In this document: in pieces, positions 43,794 to 53,751 of the stretch
How the letters are laid out: each line of letters starts with the position of its first letter
Numbering within the stretch: the stretch's first letter is position 1
Source: Codonopsis lanceolata
Lineage: Eukaryota; Streptophyta; Magnoliopsida; Asterales; Campanulaceae
Assembly: GCA_013146195.2 (NCBI GenBank)
Contig: CM028379.1
Coordinates: 57,671,693-57,735,692, forward strand
Reading direction: 5' to 3'
DNA: 64,000 nucleotides
Position numbers and translations under genes: made by a program
Notes under the pieces: model-generated
What the model was told of the DNA's origin: nothing
Databases searched by the model: none
The model's input: only the letters and a program-made list of their open reading frames with translations

Positions 43794-44553
43794 GTGGATT
43801 CGGGCAGAGTGACTACTTCTGAAAGTTACTTTTGGCCTTGGGATTTGGGCAGAGTAACTGTTTATTTTGGTTGTTGTGTTTGCTTGAGGTAGGCTGAAAT
43901 CGGGCAGAATAACGACTTATTTCTGGCTGATTTAGCCTTTTAAATCGGGCAGAGAAACTGCTCTTTCGACGATTTTTGGACCGGGGAAATAGGGTGGATA
44001 CCTAGTTGGGGGGCTAAGGCTTACTTCTACCGGTTGGTTTTGTGTTTGGAGGACGTTTGGCAGGGTTTCGAGGCTTTTTGAGGTGATCGCTCACTATCTC
44101 ACTTCGTTCTCTATTTCTCTAGCGTAACGAGAACGCGGAGAATTTTTATCGAAGAAAAGGTGTGCCGAATGAAGAGCCGGGGGCCTGTATTTATAGGAGG
44201 AACTGAGGACATTGATGGAATTAAAATTCCTTCCTTGTGTATCAGCCGGCTTGTACACAGTGCGGGAGAGATTGCACTTTACGGCAAATGAAGGAGAAAA
44301 TTGGGCGTAGCACAACACAGAATTGGGTGCATCATAGGGAATTGGGCGCCATGCCCAATTTTAGTGATGGTGGCACCTAATTTCAAAGTTTCCACTTTTT
44401 GTGCACTTTGGTCCCTGCAGTTCGTCCTTTTGCGCATCCTGCTTTGTCCTTTTGCTCTTTTGACCCTGTAACTTGACATTGGTTAATGTTTTAACAGGTC
44501 TTGATATTTTATGTCATGTCACATACCAGGGGTACGAAATTGGGGTGTCTACA
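43753..44553 (-). repeat. Truncated 5' LTR of the inner Tat copy
   Basis: Starts within the (TTG)n run and is then collinear with 40020-40848 to GTCTACA. About 1 kb of the LTR is missing, so the deletion breakpoint falls at the microsatellite. Confidence 0.88.
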
Positions 44554-44558
44554 CCCAT

Positions 44559-45270
44559 ATATCCGGATGCTCGGCCAGTCAAGCAGAAGCTCCGCCGCAT
44601 TAAGCCAGAATGGTCACTACAAGTTAAAGAAGAAATTATGAAGCAGCTGCGCGTCAATTTCATTCGAGTAGTAGAATACCCTATCTGGCTGTCCAATATA
44701 GTGACCGTTCCCAAGCCCAACGGGAAAGTCCGGATCTGTGTAGATTTCCGCGACCTCAACAAAGTGTTGCCCAAAGATGACTTCCCTTTACCCAATATTG
44801 ATATTGTGGTAGACGCCGTTGCTGCTCACAAAGTCAGATCCTTCGTCGACGGCATGTTGGGCTATAATCAAATCAAAATGGCAGCAGAGGACCAGGAGAA
44901 GACCTCATTTACTACTCCTTGGGGTACTTATTGCTACACTGTCATGCCATTTGGACAAAAAAATGTTGGGGCTACTTATCAGAGGACTCCCACCACCCTC
45001 TTACACGACATGATCCACAAAGAAATGGAGGTCTATGTTGATGACATGATCATGCATTCCAGCGATGCCAACGGTGCCCATATCAAAGACCTTCGAAAAT
45101 TCTTCGAAAGGTTGAGGAAGCACCAGATGAAGCTTAACCCCACCAAATGCACATTTGGGGTTACCAAAGGCAAGGTCTTGGGATTTTTAGTGACCGAGCA
45201 GGGCATCGAGATTGAGCCATTAAAGATAAAAGCCATCCTAGAGATGCCACAACCAAAAACTCCAACCTAA
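44559..45270 (+). CDS. Outer Tat reverse transcriptase
   Basis: Starts right after the inner insertion with the RT approach (RPVKQKLRRIKPEW). It includes VTVPKPNGKVRICVDFRDLN, KDDFPLPNID, MLGYNQIKMA, MPFGQKNVGATYQR and YVDDMIMHS with the catalytic DD, then LNPTKCTFGVTKGKVLGF. The usual conserved D before G.YNQI is present (FVDGML). A TAA at 45268 breaks it from the thumb/connection. DNA synthesis from element RNA is the family role; this copy is inactive. Confidence 0.9.
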
Positions 45271-45291
45271 GTCAAAGGCTTCCTAGGTCGA

Positions 45292-45828
45292 TTGCAGTAT
45301 ATCAGCCGCTTCATCCGGCAGCTGACAACCACATGTGAGCCCCTCTTCAAACTTCTAAAAAAGAATACTAACCAAGTCTGGGACGAGAAGTGCCAGCTAG
45401 CCTTCGAAAAAATAAAAGCCTATCTTACCAATCCCCTTGTGCTAGCTCCACCTCATATACATAAACATCTCCTCATATATTTAACCGTCACAGACACGTC
45501 AGTAGTGGCTATGCTTGCCCAAGAGAAAGAAAATTCCTACATTGAAAATGTCATATACTTCATAAGTCGGAAGCTGCAAGGAAGCGAGCTAAATTATTCA
45601 GCGCTAGAGAAAAGCTGCACCGGCCTAGTCTGGGCCACGCAAAGGCTCAAGACCTATCTGCAAGGACGGTCCATCAAGCTCATATCCAGAATGGACCCTA
45701 TCAAGTACATCTTTAGCAAGCCATCACTGTCCAGCCGACTAGCCAAGTGGTCCTTTCTTCTCAACGAGTTTGACATAACCTATGTCACACTCAAATCTAT
45801 CAAAGGGAGCGTGATTGCGACCACATAA
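45292..45828 (+). CDS. Outer Tat RT connection and first RNase H region
   Basis: LGRLQYISRFIRQL precedes the connection and the Gypsy-type RNase H: YLTVTDTSVVAMLAQEK, YFISRKLQGSELNYSALEKS, and RSIKLISRMDPIKYIF. Ends at TAA 45826, where other Tat elements continue. In Tat this domain is thought to be degenerate, with the second RNase H taking over. Confidence 0.85.
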   Translation: MQYISRFIRQLTTTCEPLFKLLKKNTNQVWDEKCQLAFEKIKAYLTNPLVLAPPHIHKHLLIYLTVTDTSVVAMLAQEKENSYIENVIYFISRKLQGSELNYSALEKSCTGLVWATQRLKTYLQGRSIKLISRMDPIKYIFSKPSLSSRLAKWSFLLNEFDITYVTLKSIKGSVIATT

Positions 45829-46049
45829 CCTATGCCGATTTACCAAATTTAAAGGCGTCAACCGAGCGACTTCCTGATTGCAAAGGTGTCCTAGACCTTT
45901 AATCACCGATCCCGCATGACACCGGTGGCCTAGAAATGTTCTTTGACCGATAAATAAAAGAGGCTTTGGCATAGGAATCGGAGTTGCTCATCGACCAGAG
46001 GCTTTGGCATAGGAATCTCTCAAGCCATAAGGGGAATTCGAATGCGAAT

Positions 46050-46472
46050 GCTCAAATAACACGGCGAAATATGAAGCTATTACGGCCTAAAAGAAGCCTC
46101 TCAAAGGGGGGCCAAAGATCTCGAAGTCTATGGAGACTTTGCCCTAATTATAAATCAAGTCGAAGGGAGATGGAAAACCCAAGATCCCCTGCTGCAGCTC
46201 TATCATGCCAAACTAACAGCACTTGCCGCCCGATTTGACTCTATCTCGTTCCACCATCTGCCATGAGATAGAAATCAATTCGCCGATGCCCTAGCTACTC
46301 TGGCATCGCTAGTCCAAATTCCCGCAGAAACTAATGTTCGGCCATTCGTAGTCGGGAAGAAGGTCACTCCGGCATACTGCTTCAAAATTAATGCAGCCCC
46401 TGAAGCAGATCACGAGCCCTGGTACGCTGATATCCTAAATCTGCTTCAGAAGGTATATATCCTCCCGGCCTA
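46050..46472 (+). pseudogene. Outer Tat second (archaeal-type) RNase H
   Basis: Fragments in shifting frames read CSNNTAKYEA, DLEVYGDFALIINQVEGRW and NQFADALATLASL, the hallmarks of the additional RNase H acquired by Tat retrotransposons. The N-terminal strand is scrambled, with a 21-bp direct duplication (AGAGGCTTTGGCATAGGAAT at 45959 and 45997). Stops occur at about 46264 and 46471. Confidence 0.82.
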
Positions 46473-46493
46473 GACAAAAAAGGAAGAGTTTCC

Positions 46494-47662
46494 TTGCAAA
46501 GGTGGGCCTCACAATTTGTACTCAGCGGTGGCAGCCTGGATAAGAGGCACTATCAAGGCCTTAACTTATTATGTGTCGATCATGCCAAAGCTAAGAAAAT
46601 CATGGATCAACTGCATGGTGGTACCTGCAGGCCCCACATGAATGGCTATATGCTATCCAAGAAAATTATCCGACAGGGGTACTATTGGAGTACGCTTGAA
46701 ACCGATTATATTCGGTGGGTGTAACATTGCGACAAATGCCAACGCTTTGACAATCTGCAGCATGTGCCCCCGCACGTCTTATATAACTCCACAGCCCCCT
46801 GGCCATTCTCAACATGGGGAATCGACGTAATAGGCCAAATTCACCCGAAGGGATCCAATGGCCATGAATATGTCCTAGTAGTCGTCGATTACTTCACAAA
46901 GTGGGTGGAAGCCTCTTCCTATAAAATCTGAATGCTCGAAAGGTGTCCGAGTTCATCTGGGCCAACATTATATATCATTACGGGGTGCCTTTCGAGATAA
47001 TCTCCGACAACGGCTCGCATTTTGAAAGGGACGTGAATCGTCTACTCGACGAGTTCAAGATCCAAAGACATAAATCATCCCCCTACTGGCCGCAAGCCAA
47101 CGGTGCCATTGAAGCAGCCAACAAAACGCTTGAAAATATTATCAGAAAAATGGCTGACATAGGAAGAGACTGGCCAGAAAAATTATTGCTAGCCCTTTGG
47201 GGCTATCGCACCTCAGTACGCACACCCACTAGGGCTACCCCCTATTCCCTAGCATATGGCATGGAGGTGGTATTGCCAATAGAAGTTGAAATACCATCAT
47301 TAAGAGTGATGATGGAATCTGGCATAGCAGAAATAGACTGGGTCAAAGGGCGATTTGAAGAATTAGCCCTAATCGACGAACGACGCCTACTAGCCCTGGA
47401 GCATACCCGAGCATATCAAAGGCGTGTAGCCCGGGCCTTCAATAAAAAAGTTAAAGGCCGCGACATCCAAGTCGGAGATCTCGTGCTCCGAGAAAAACCC
47501 CCTAGTTATGTTGATACTAGGGGAAAATGGAAATCTCCATGGATGGGACCATATATTGTCAAGGAGATCTGGTCAGGAGGTGTCGTACTTCTCACAAACC
47601 AAGAAGGAGAAGACCTTGTCCAGCCCTTCAATCTCGACAAACTCAAAAGGTATTATGCTTGA
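46494..47662 (+). pseudogene. Outer Tat integrase
   Basis: The zinc-binding region (HGGTCRPHMNGYML ... HCDKCQRF) runs into a core with WGIDVIGQIHPKG, EIISDNGSHFERDVNR and PQANGAIEAANKTLEN, giving the D-D-35-E triad, then a C-terminal domain ending in VQPFNLDKLKRYYA. A TAG at about 46722 and a shift near 46930 split it; 46943-47662 is a clean 239-codon frame. It joins cDNA to host DNA. Confidence 0.9.
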
Positions 47663-47693
47663 GCTAATTTATCCAGCAGTTGCTTCCCTCTCC

Positions 47694-47822
47694 AGCTCGC
47701 TAGGCTGAAAACCCGAAAGGGCGGCCTAGGCAAAAATTAGAGCATAAAAAAACAATAAAAAAGAAATAAGGGCTCGCTAGGTTGAAAACCCGAAAGGGCG
47801 GCCTAGGCAAAAATTAGAGCGT
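47694..47822 (+). repeat. Duplicated post-integrase motif
   Basis: GCTCGCTAGG.TGAAAACCCGAAAGGGCGGCCTAGGCAAAAATTAGAGC occurs twice (about 47696-47745 and 47772-47821). The AACCCGAAAGGG part is a small inverted repeat (CCCGAAAGGG). It is conserved with the inner copy. Confidence 0.85.
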
Positions 47823-47825
47823 ATA

Positions 47826-47876
47826 AAAATAAAAATAAAAATAAAAATAAAAATAAAAATAAAAATAAAAATAAAT
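47826..47876 (+). repeat. (AAATA)n minisatellite
   Basis: About ten AAATA/AAAAT units following the duplicated motif. Confidence 0.95.
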
Positions 47877-48179
47877 CAATCAGGAGAAAAAGGGGAGGGA
47901 AGGTACTATTTGAATCCTCGGCATTCTACCCCCAGTCTTCAGCGTACAAGGGGCTCGACTGACAGAAAAGAGAAAAACCACGACAGAAAGCTCGCAATAA
48001 AACACTAAAATATAAAATTTACAAGTCCTAAGGTGCAACTTAGGAATAATTGCTAAAGAAATTTAGGCTATACATTAATTGCCTGTACATATCTATCTAT
48101 TGCCTATATCCCCCCTTGTTTCCCCATAAACTATCCCTTCTTTTGCAGCTTAAGCCCCAAGGTGGTCCATCAATGTCTG

Positions 48180-50577
48180 CGGCATCCGCCCAGCCGGGCC
48201 CATATACTTCTCCTACGAGGCGCAGAAGAAGCTCTAGTCTCACCCGCATGTGAGCCTCCAGAAGTATCCTCCTCTTCATCATCAACATCCCCATTATACT
48301 GGATAGTTGTGCTGCCTGGTATCCTGATATTTCGGCTCCAACCATCGTCTGCTGCTCTGCCTAATCACAGAAAAAAAAAATGAAAAGGCTAGAAGGAAAT
48401 AGCATTGGCGGCAATTATATGGCCGAGAATAGGAGAGGGCGGTTGCCTTTCCCTCCCCGCATATCACCAGAAAAGCCCGCTCAAGTCTGAAGGTGTATTT
48501 TTATAAACTCCCTTTTCTAAAATACAACGTGCCATTACCCTTAGATATTGGTATAGATTTATTTTATGCATGTGTTTGAGTCTGCATTTGTAATATTTTT
48601 GAATCATATAAAATTATATTGCATTGTATAATAAATGTTTGTACAGGTTTTAGTATTTAAAAAAAAGAAAAAGCAAAACTAATAATCGCAGGCATCCAAG
48701 ACTAATATGCTCGGACGACTGGCTCCTGTCAAGACCACCACCCATGACCCAAGGACCCCTTATGCCACCAGTTCTATACACTCGACCTCCGCCCCGAGCG
48801 CGGCTAGACCCGACATCCGCGTCATCTTCATCACCATCCCGACGCCTGGTCTGCCGCACTATGTCACTCCCCCTGTAGGAAAATTCATCGGCAAGCTTTT
48901 GATAAAGCTTGCTAATGCTAAAGAAACCCTACATCAGCCTCTTGTAGGTGGACACATTCACCTGAGAAGAAAAAAAAGTGAGACAGCAAAAAGAATATAT
49001 TAGTCTCCAAAAAAAAGACATGCAAAAAAAAATGATGGAAAAAAATGATGGATAAAAAAGTATATATATGTGCATGATATAGAAGAAGGAAAGAAAATAA
49101 ATGTAAAGGTAAATGTATCTACCGAACGGGCCTGCTCCGGGACCCGACACTCCTTAGGGATCTCGACATCTGGAAGAACCTCCTCTACCATATGACCGCC
49201 CCACTGATACTGGAAGGTAGAGAAGACGTCGTTAGGCTCAGAGAACTCCAGATTCTCGTCGAGAGATGAGGTAGAAGGCCCTGGTCTAGCAGAAGCATCA
49301 GAATGTCGTCTGGGCGCAGTAGGCGCAGGGAAAGGAGGATGAAGCATTGTCCTCAAGAAATCCTCATACGCCATAATCGAAAAATATGTCGCTGGCATGA
49401 GGAATTTCGATAGGTACTGATAACTGTTCGGCAGGTGGTCGGGCTCTATCACCCAGAAAGGGGCCGAGGAGGCACCACTGAAGGTACTAAAATCGACTGA
49501 TGTTGGCGATTAACCCGCTTGCCCATATATAAAGAATCCACCATAATGGATACCATCAGTATCCGGAAGTGGCTCAATCCCAAGGCAACAACATAATGCC
49601 CCTCCAGGCCCTCCCAAGGAAGGAAGTGCACCGTACCCGGACTCGGGCTAATGATCTGCTCCTGCACTCGTTCCTTCTTTGCACAACCGCCATCCTGAGT
49701 TAGCCGAACCCTGTTCTCATCAATGTACTGAAGCAGATACGGCAGCTGGTGGACACGTTGATGGAGACGACCCGGCGTGAAATGAAAAAATGAAAAACCC
49801 CAGACCTGCAAAAAAGAAAAAAAAAAGAGAAAGAAATTTTATCAGCAATAAAAATGTATGCTGAAAAAAAAAAGTGAAAAAAAAAGCAGCAAAAGCAGGA
49901 AAAGGCATATACCTCCCACGCCAGGGCAAATCCATTCAAGGTCGGCGAGTCATTCCGGCAAGCCCTGTCCATAGAAGCATATAATTCGGTCAGGCCCGCC
50001 TGCCCCCAATCATAGGAAGGGATCTGCTCCAAATCAGCCAAGCAGGCCAGGACGGAAACCCTCAAGGTGGTAGAAGAGTTGGCGAAAAACGACGTGCCGA
50101 GGAAGAAAAATAAAAATGCTCTAGTCATGCGAGTCACGGCGGAAAAGTCATTTTCTGGCACCCGCCCAACATTGTCTAGGAGCCAGTGTCGCACGCTGCC
50201 AATGAAAATCTCGTCCGTCGATTTAAATTTTGGCACAAAACCCAGGAGGTCCTCCACCTCCTCTGGACGCCGACGGAGAGTATAGTCAGGAGCCAGAGTC
50301 TCCCCGATGCTGGTAGGGAGGCCTGTGTTAGCGGCAAAGTCACAGGGGGTCATGGTCGCCTCCCCCCAGCTAAAGTGAAAGGTATGGGTGGTGTCCCACC
50401 AATAGTCCCGTAGCACATCAAAAATCGGCAGGTGGCTCGTGAAGGGACGAAAAGCATGAAGGAAGGCGTTGAAGCCAGAACCCTCCACTAGAACCTGTGC
50501 CGCCTCAGGCAACATGTAATAAATCTCCATTACATTGGTACAAGAAGCCCGGACCCTCTGGAATGGCCTGCGGAACT
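48180..50577 (-). pseudogene. Antisense, intron-containing plant mobile domain (PMD) gene inside the Tat element
   Basis: Exon 50577-49913 encodes a protein with YYMLPEAAQVLVEGSGFNAF, WWDTTHTFHFSWGEATMTPC and DFAANTGLPT, the start of the plant mobile domain (aminotransferase-like PMD, as in MAIN/MAIL1 and transposon proteins). Splice signals are clear: donor at 49912 and acceptor TTTTTTGCAG at 49806 (107-bp intron); donor at 49122 and acceptor TTCTTCTCAG at 48962 (161-bp intron). Later exons carry GLEGHYVVALGL, WVIEPDHLP and an acidic DVDDEEEDTSGG tail near 48260. A frameshift near 49470 and a stop in the exon at 48932 disable it. Antisense extra ORFs between pol and 3' LTR are known from Tat elements; this one keeps introns. 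Confidence 0.8.
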
Positions 50578-50841
50578 GAAAAAAAAAAGGGGGAAAGAAA
50601 AGGTAAGTCTACTATCTTTATTTTCCTCGCAATAATTAAAAAATATATAATAATAAAAAATTGAATGAATAAATATAAATAATAATAACGATCAGTAAGG
50701 ATAAATAATAAACATGTTACATGCATTGTATTTCATGAATCATAAAATTGCAGCATGCTAATTTCCTGTGATGCATTTTATTAAAAAAAAACACATCATT
50801 TTTAAATATAAATAATAATAAAGCATTTGGCGTCATAAAAA

Positions 50842-50873
<32 letters not shown>

Positions 50874-51102
50874 TGTATTTTGAAAGTATATGTTGTATGC
50901 TTTTTACATTCTCGCATAATAAAGAAAATGATGCATTTTTGTGCATCTAAATATGTATTTTAGCATTTTAAGCATAAAAATAAATATATGAATAATAAAT
51001 ATATAAATAAATCAATATGCATTTTTGTGCATCTAAACATGTATTTTAGGCATAAAATAAAAAAAAGAAAAAAAAGATTATATATATATTTTGCATCTAA
51101 AT
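50578..51102. other. Tat 3' region upstream of the PMD gene
   Basis: Very AT-rich with AATAAT runs (50850-50870). An acceptor-like TTTTTTTTCAG at 50578 (minus) shows that at least one further 5' exon of the antisense gene should lie at higher coordinates; I could not identify it. Confidence 0.5.
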
Positions 51103-51114
51103 AGGTATTTTTGC

Positions 51115-52090
51115 TGAAACCGGATTACAACACTGAGACCAGGAGATCCAATGGGATTTATTCTTTCCCTCCAATTGCCCCCAAAAGAAGTTGGAAAGAG
51201 ATCTGTTGAGAGATTGGATGACAGATTTTTGGAGGGTCCAAGGTAGCTAAAAGATAAGTGGTGATAGAGACCAACACATGATTGATAAGAGTAACTCGAC
51301 CATCCATAGAAAGGAAATTCCCAGCCCAAGAATTAATACGGGATCTAAGCTTCAGGAGCAAAGGATCAAAATATCTCTTCAGCTTCCGGCCACAGAATAA
51401 AGGACAGCCAAGATAAATCAGAGGGAAATCTTTTTTACCATAACCCAAGGAGGCTGAAATTCGGGTAATATGATGAGGGGGGAGATTGAGAGCAACCGTG
51501 AAGTTACTCTTATTTTCATTAATACTTTTCCCCGAACATTGCTCATAGTTAGACAACAACTGTTTGTGCTTGGAAATAGAAGTAGAGCTACCATTGCAAA
51601 AGATGATAATATCATCGACAAAGGCTGGATGAGATACAATCGGGCATCCACTAGCAGAGGAGAAAGCCACATGTTGATGAGAAGAGTGAAGATTATTAAG
51701 GCTTTGACTTAGAACCTCGGCAGCAATGATTAAAAGAGCGGGAGATAGAGGATCCCCTTGCCTTAAACCCTTCGAAGAATTAAAGAAACCAGAGGGGGAG
51801 CCATTAACCAAAACAGAAAACCAATTTTCTTAAATAAGCCTCCAGACCATATCAATATATTCTTCACAAAAACCAAATTGGCGCAACACCTTGATAAGGA
51901 AAAACCAATTAGTTCTGTCAAATGCCTTTGCCATATCCAGCTTCAAAATCAAATTAGAACCAGAAATTTTCTTCCCTAAATGTGTCATCAGCTCTTGAGC
52001 TAGAAGAATGTTGTCTTGAATAAGACGACCCTTCACAAAACCACTTTGATTGATCGAGATAATCGACGGCAGGATAGAGGCAAAACGGGA
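51115..52090 (-). pseudogene. LINE B ORF2, inverted part: reverse transcriptase
   Basis: The minus strand reads FVKGRLIQDNILLAQELM, LDMAKAFDRTNWFFLIKVL, then after a stop GLRQGDPLSPALLIIAAEVL, AFVDDIIIFCN (catalytic DD) and YLGCPLFCGRKLKRYF, reaching an FFWGQLEGKNKSHWISW segment next to the left TSD. Two frames are separated near 51830. Confidence 0.9.
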
Positions 52091-52094
52091 ATTC

Positions 52095-53572
52095 GTGCAT
52101 TATCTGACATCACTTGAGCTTACTCTGCCAGCATTTGGTGGCGATTTAGGACTCAAGATTCTTTGTGGTCGCGGTTCTTACAGCTAAATATTGTTCTCGG
52201 GCTCATCCGGCTCAGGTGCTATCTAAGGGCTCTCATATTTGGTGTCGTATGATAAATATTCGGCCCTTTGTTGAACCGCATCTTAAATGGTTAGTTGGTC
52301 GTGGCTCTTGTTCTCCTTGGTTCGACAATTGGCTTGATGGCGGCCCTATATCTAAACCATCCAATATTTTGGTTAATCAAGTCAGGGAGCTTTTTGATAA
52401 TTCTTCTCATCTTACGCCGTTGCTTGATTCTTCATAGTTCGATCTCAACGTATCTCGATCGAGACTCCTATTTATCTGATTATGAGGATACTCCTTGCTG
52501 GATTCTTGCTTCGAATGGTCAGTTCTCTATTTCTTCAGCCTGGCAGAATCTCAGATCTCCTTCGCAAATCATTTTTTCTACCAAATTTTACTGGCATCGT
52601 GCAGTCCCTCGGCAAATCAGTATTTTCATCTGGCGGTTGTTTCGCTTCAGGCTGCCGATAGATGAAGCTCTCATCAAAAAAGGCTTCTTCATTGTTTCGA
52701 AATGTCAGTGCTGTAACTTTGGTAGTTCTGAAACCTTTCTTCATGTCTTTCTTCACGACCCGGCTGCTCATCAGATTTGGATGTGGTTCAGCTCTAGGTT
52801 TGGAGTTAATCATTGTGCCCTTTCTCTCCATCAATGCTGTTTGGGTTGGTGGCTTCAGCCCAAACTTCCTCTCTCCCATATTCTTATTCCTTTGTTGATT
52901 CTCTGGCATATTTGGAAGAATCGAAACTCTCTCAAATATGATGGCCATGGTAAATCTCCCTCCCAGCTCATTTCTTTGATACAAGCAGATCTTGCTACCA
53001 TTCTTGCTGCTCATAGTTCTCATCAGAATTCAGTTAATTTTCGGAATAAAATTCAATTGATTCATTGGTTTAAACCTTATTCCTCGGTCAAACTTAATGT
53101 TGATGGTGCTTCTCGAGGAAATCCTGGGCCTAGTGGTGGAGGTGGAGTTGTTCGTAATAATCAAGGAGATATTATTTTTGCCTTTTCCTCTTTCTATGGT
53201 GATGCCACGAACACTGTTGCTGAGGCTAAGGCGTTGCTTCAAGGGGTATGTTGGCTTAGAGATTCTGGATTTCGGGGAGCTTATGTTGAAATGGACTCTA
53301 AAGTTCTTGTTGATACTATTAATAAGGGTCACAAAATTCCTTGGTCTTGCTGGTCTTCTATTCGGCAGGTTTTGGATATTCAGAAGTCTTTGGATCTTAG
53401 TTTCAGTCATTGCTACCGTCAAGCTAATAGTGTTGCAGATCTGTTGGCTAATTTGGGATGTGACACCAGGGCTTCCACTCATTTTAATGAGCTAGCTGAT
53501 CTTCCTCCTCGTATCCGTGGTTCTGTCATTTTAGATAAGCATGGGACTCCCAATATTAGAATTGTTCGCTAG
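52095..53572 (+). pseudogene. LINE B ORF2, sense part: RT C-terminus, zinc finger and RNase H
   Basis: The sense part begins around PAFGGDLGLK and continues (52165-52437) with AKYCSRAHPAQVLSKGSHIW and WFDNWLDGGPI. After a frameshift, 52440-53572 holds the zf-RVT region (PRQISIFIWRLFRFRLP, KCQCCNFGSSETFLHVFLHD) and RNase H (LNVDGASRGNPGPSGGGGVV, AEAKALLQG, EMDSKVLVDT, NSVADLLANLG). The RNase H domain here is intact. Confidence 0.9.
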
Positions 53573-53614
53573 TCTTGCATTTTATTCTGTCTTTTTTGCT
53601 TTGTATTTCCATTT

Positions 53615-53739
53615 CGAGGTAAGGCTCCTTTGTCCCCCCTTTTATTGGGTAAGGCTGGTTGTCCCCCTTAAGTTTGTATTTTTTTTCCAATATTAATAAA
53701 ATCTAACAGGTGTCATCCTGTTTCCTTAAAAAAAGAAGA
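53615..53739 (+). other. LINE B 3' UTR with terminal stem-loop
   Basis: GGTAAGGCTCCTTTGTCCCC...GGTAAGGCTGGTTGTCCCCC as in the other LINEs, then a stem-loop ACAGG-TGTCAT-CCTGT (53706-53721) just before the A-rich end. Confidence 0.7.
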
Positions 53740-53751
53740 AGGTATTTTTGC

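Larger units (their letters stand above)
39011..44553 (-). mobile_element. Inner Tat copy inserted in reverse into pol of the outer Tat element
   Basis: A perfect TSD CCCAT (39006-39010, 44554-44558) brackets 5.5 kb. On the minus strand it ends with a complete 3' LTR (39011-40848) preceded by a polypurine tract (reverse complement GAGGGGCTT, 40849-40857). The 5' LTR is incomplete, 43753-44553 only. The interior keeps about 2.9 kb of 3' region: a tandem hairpin array and the post-integrase motif; gag and pol are gone. Leaving out the insertion and one TSD restores the outer RT frame. Confidence 0.92.
51115..53739 (+). mobile_element. Twin-primed (5'-inverted) L1-type LINE B
   Basis: TSD AGGTATTTTTGC (51103-51114, 53740-53751) brackets a LINE whose 3' half (about 52095-53739) is in plus orientation, ending in the shared 3' UTR and an A-rich tail, while its 5' half (51115 to about 52090) is inverted. 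Inversion with 5' truncation is the recognised product of twin priming during L1 integration. Both halves are adjacent parts of the same ORF2. Confidence 0.92.

Noticed and set aside
48180..50577. PMD gene as a host MAIN/MAIL gene
   Set aside because: It lies between integrase and 3' LTR of a Tat element, is disabled by a frameshift and a stop, and fits the known antisense extra ORFs of this clade.
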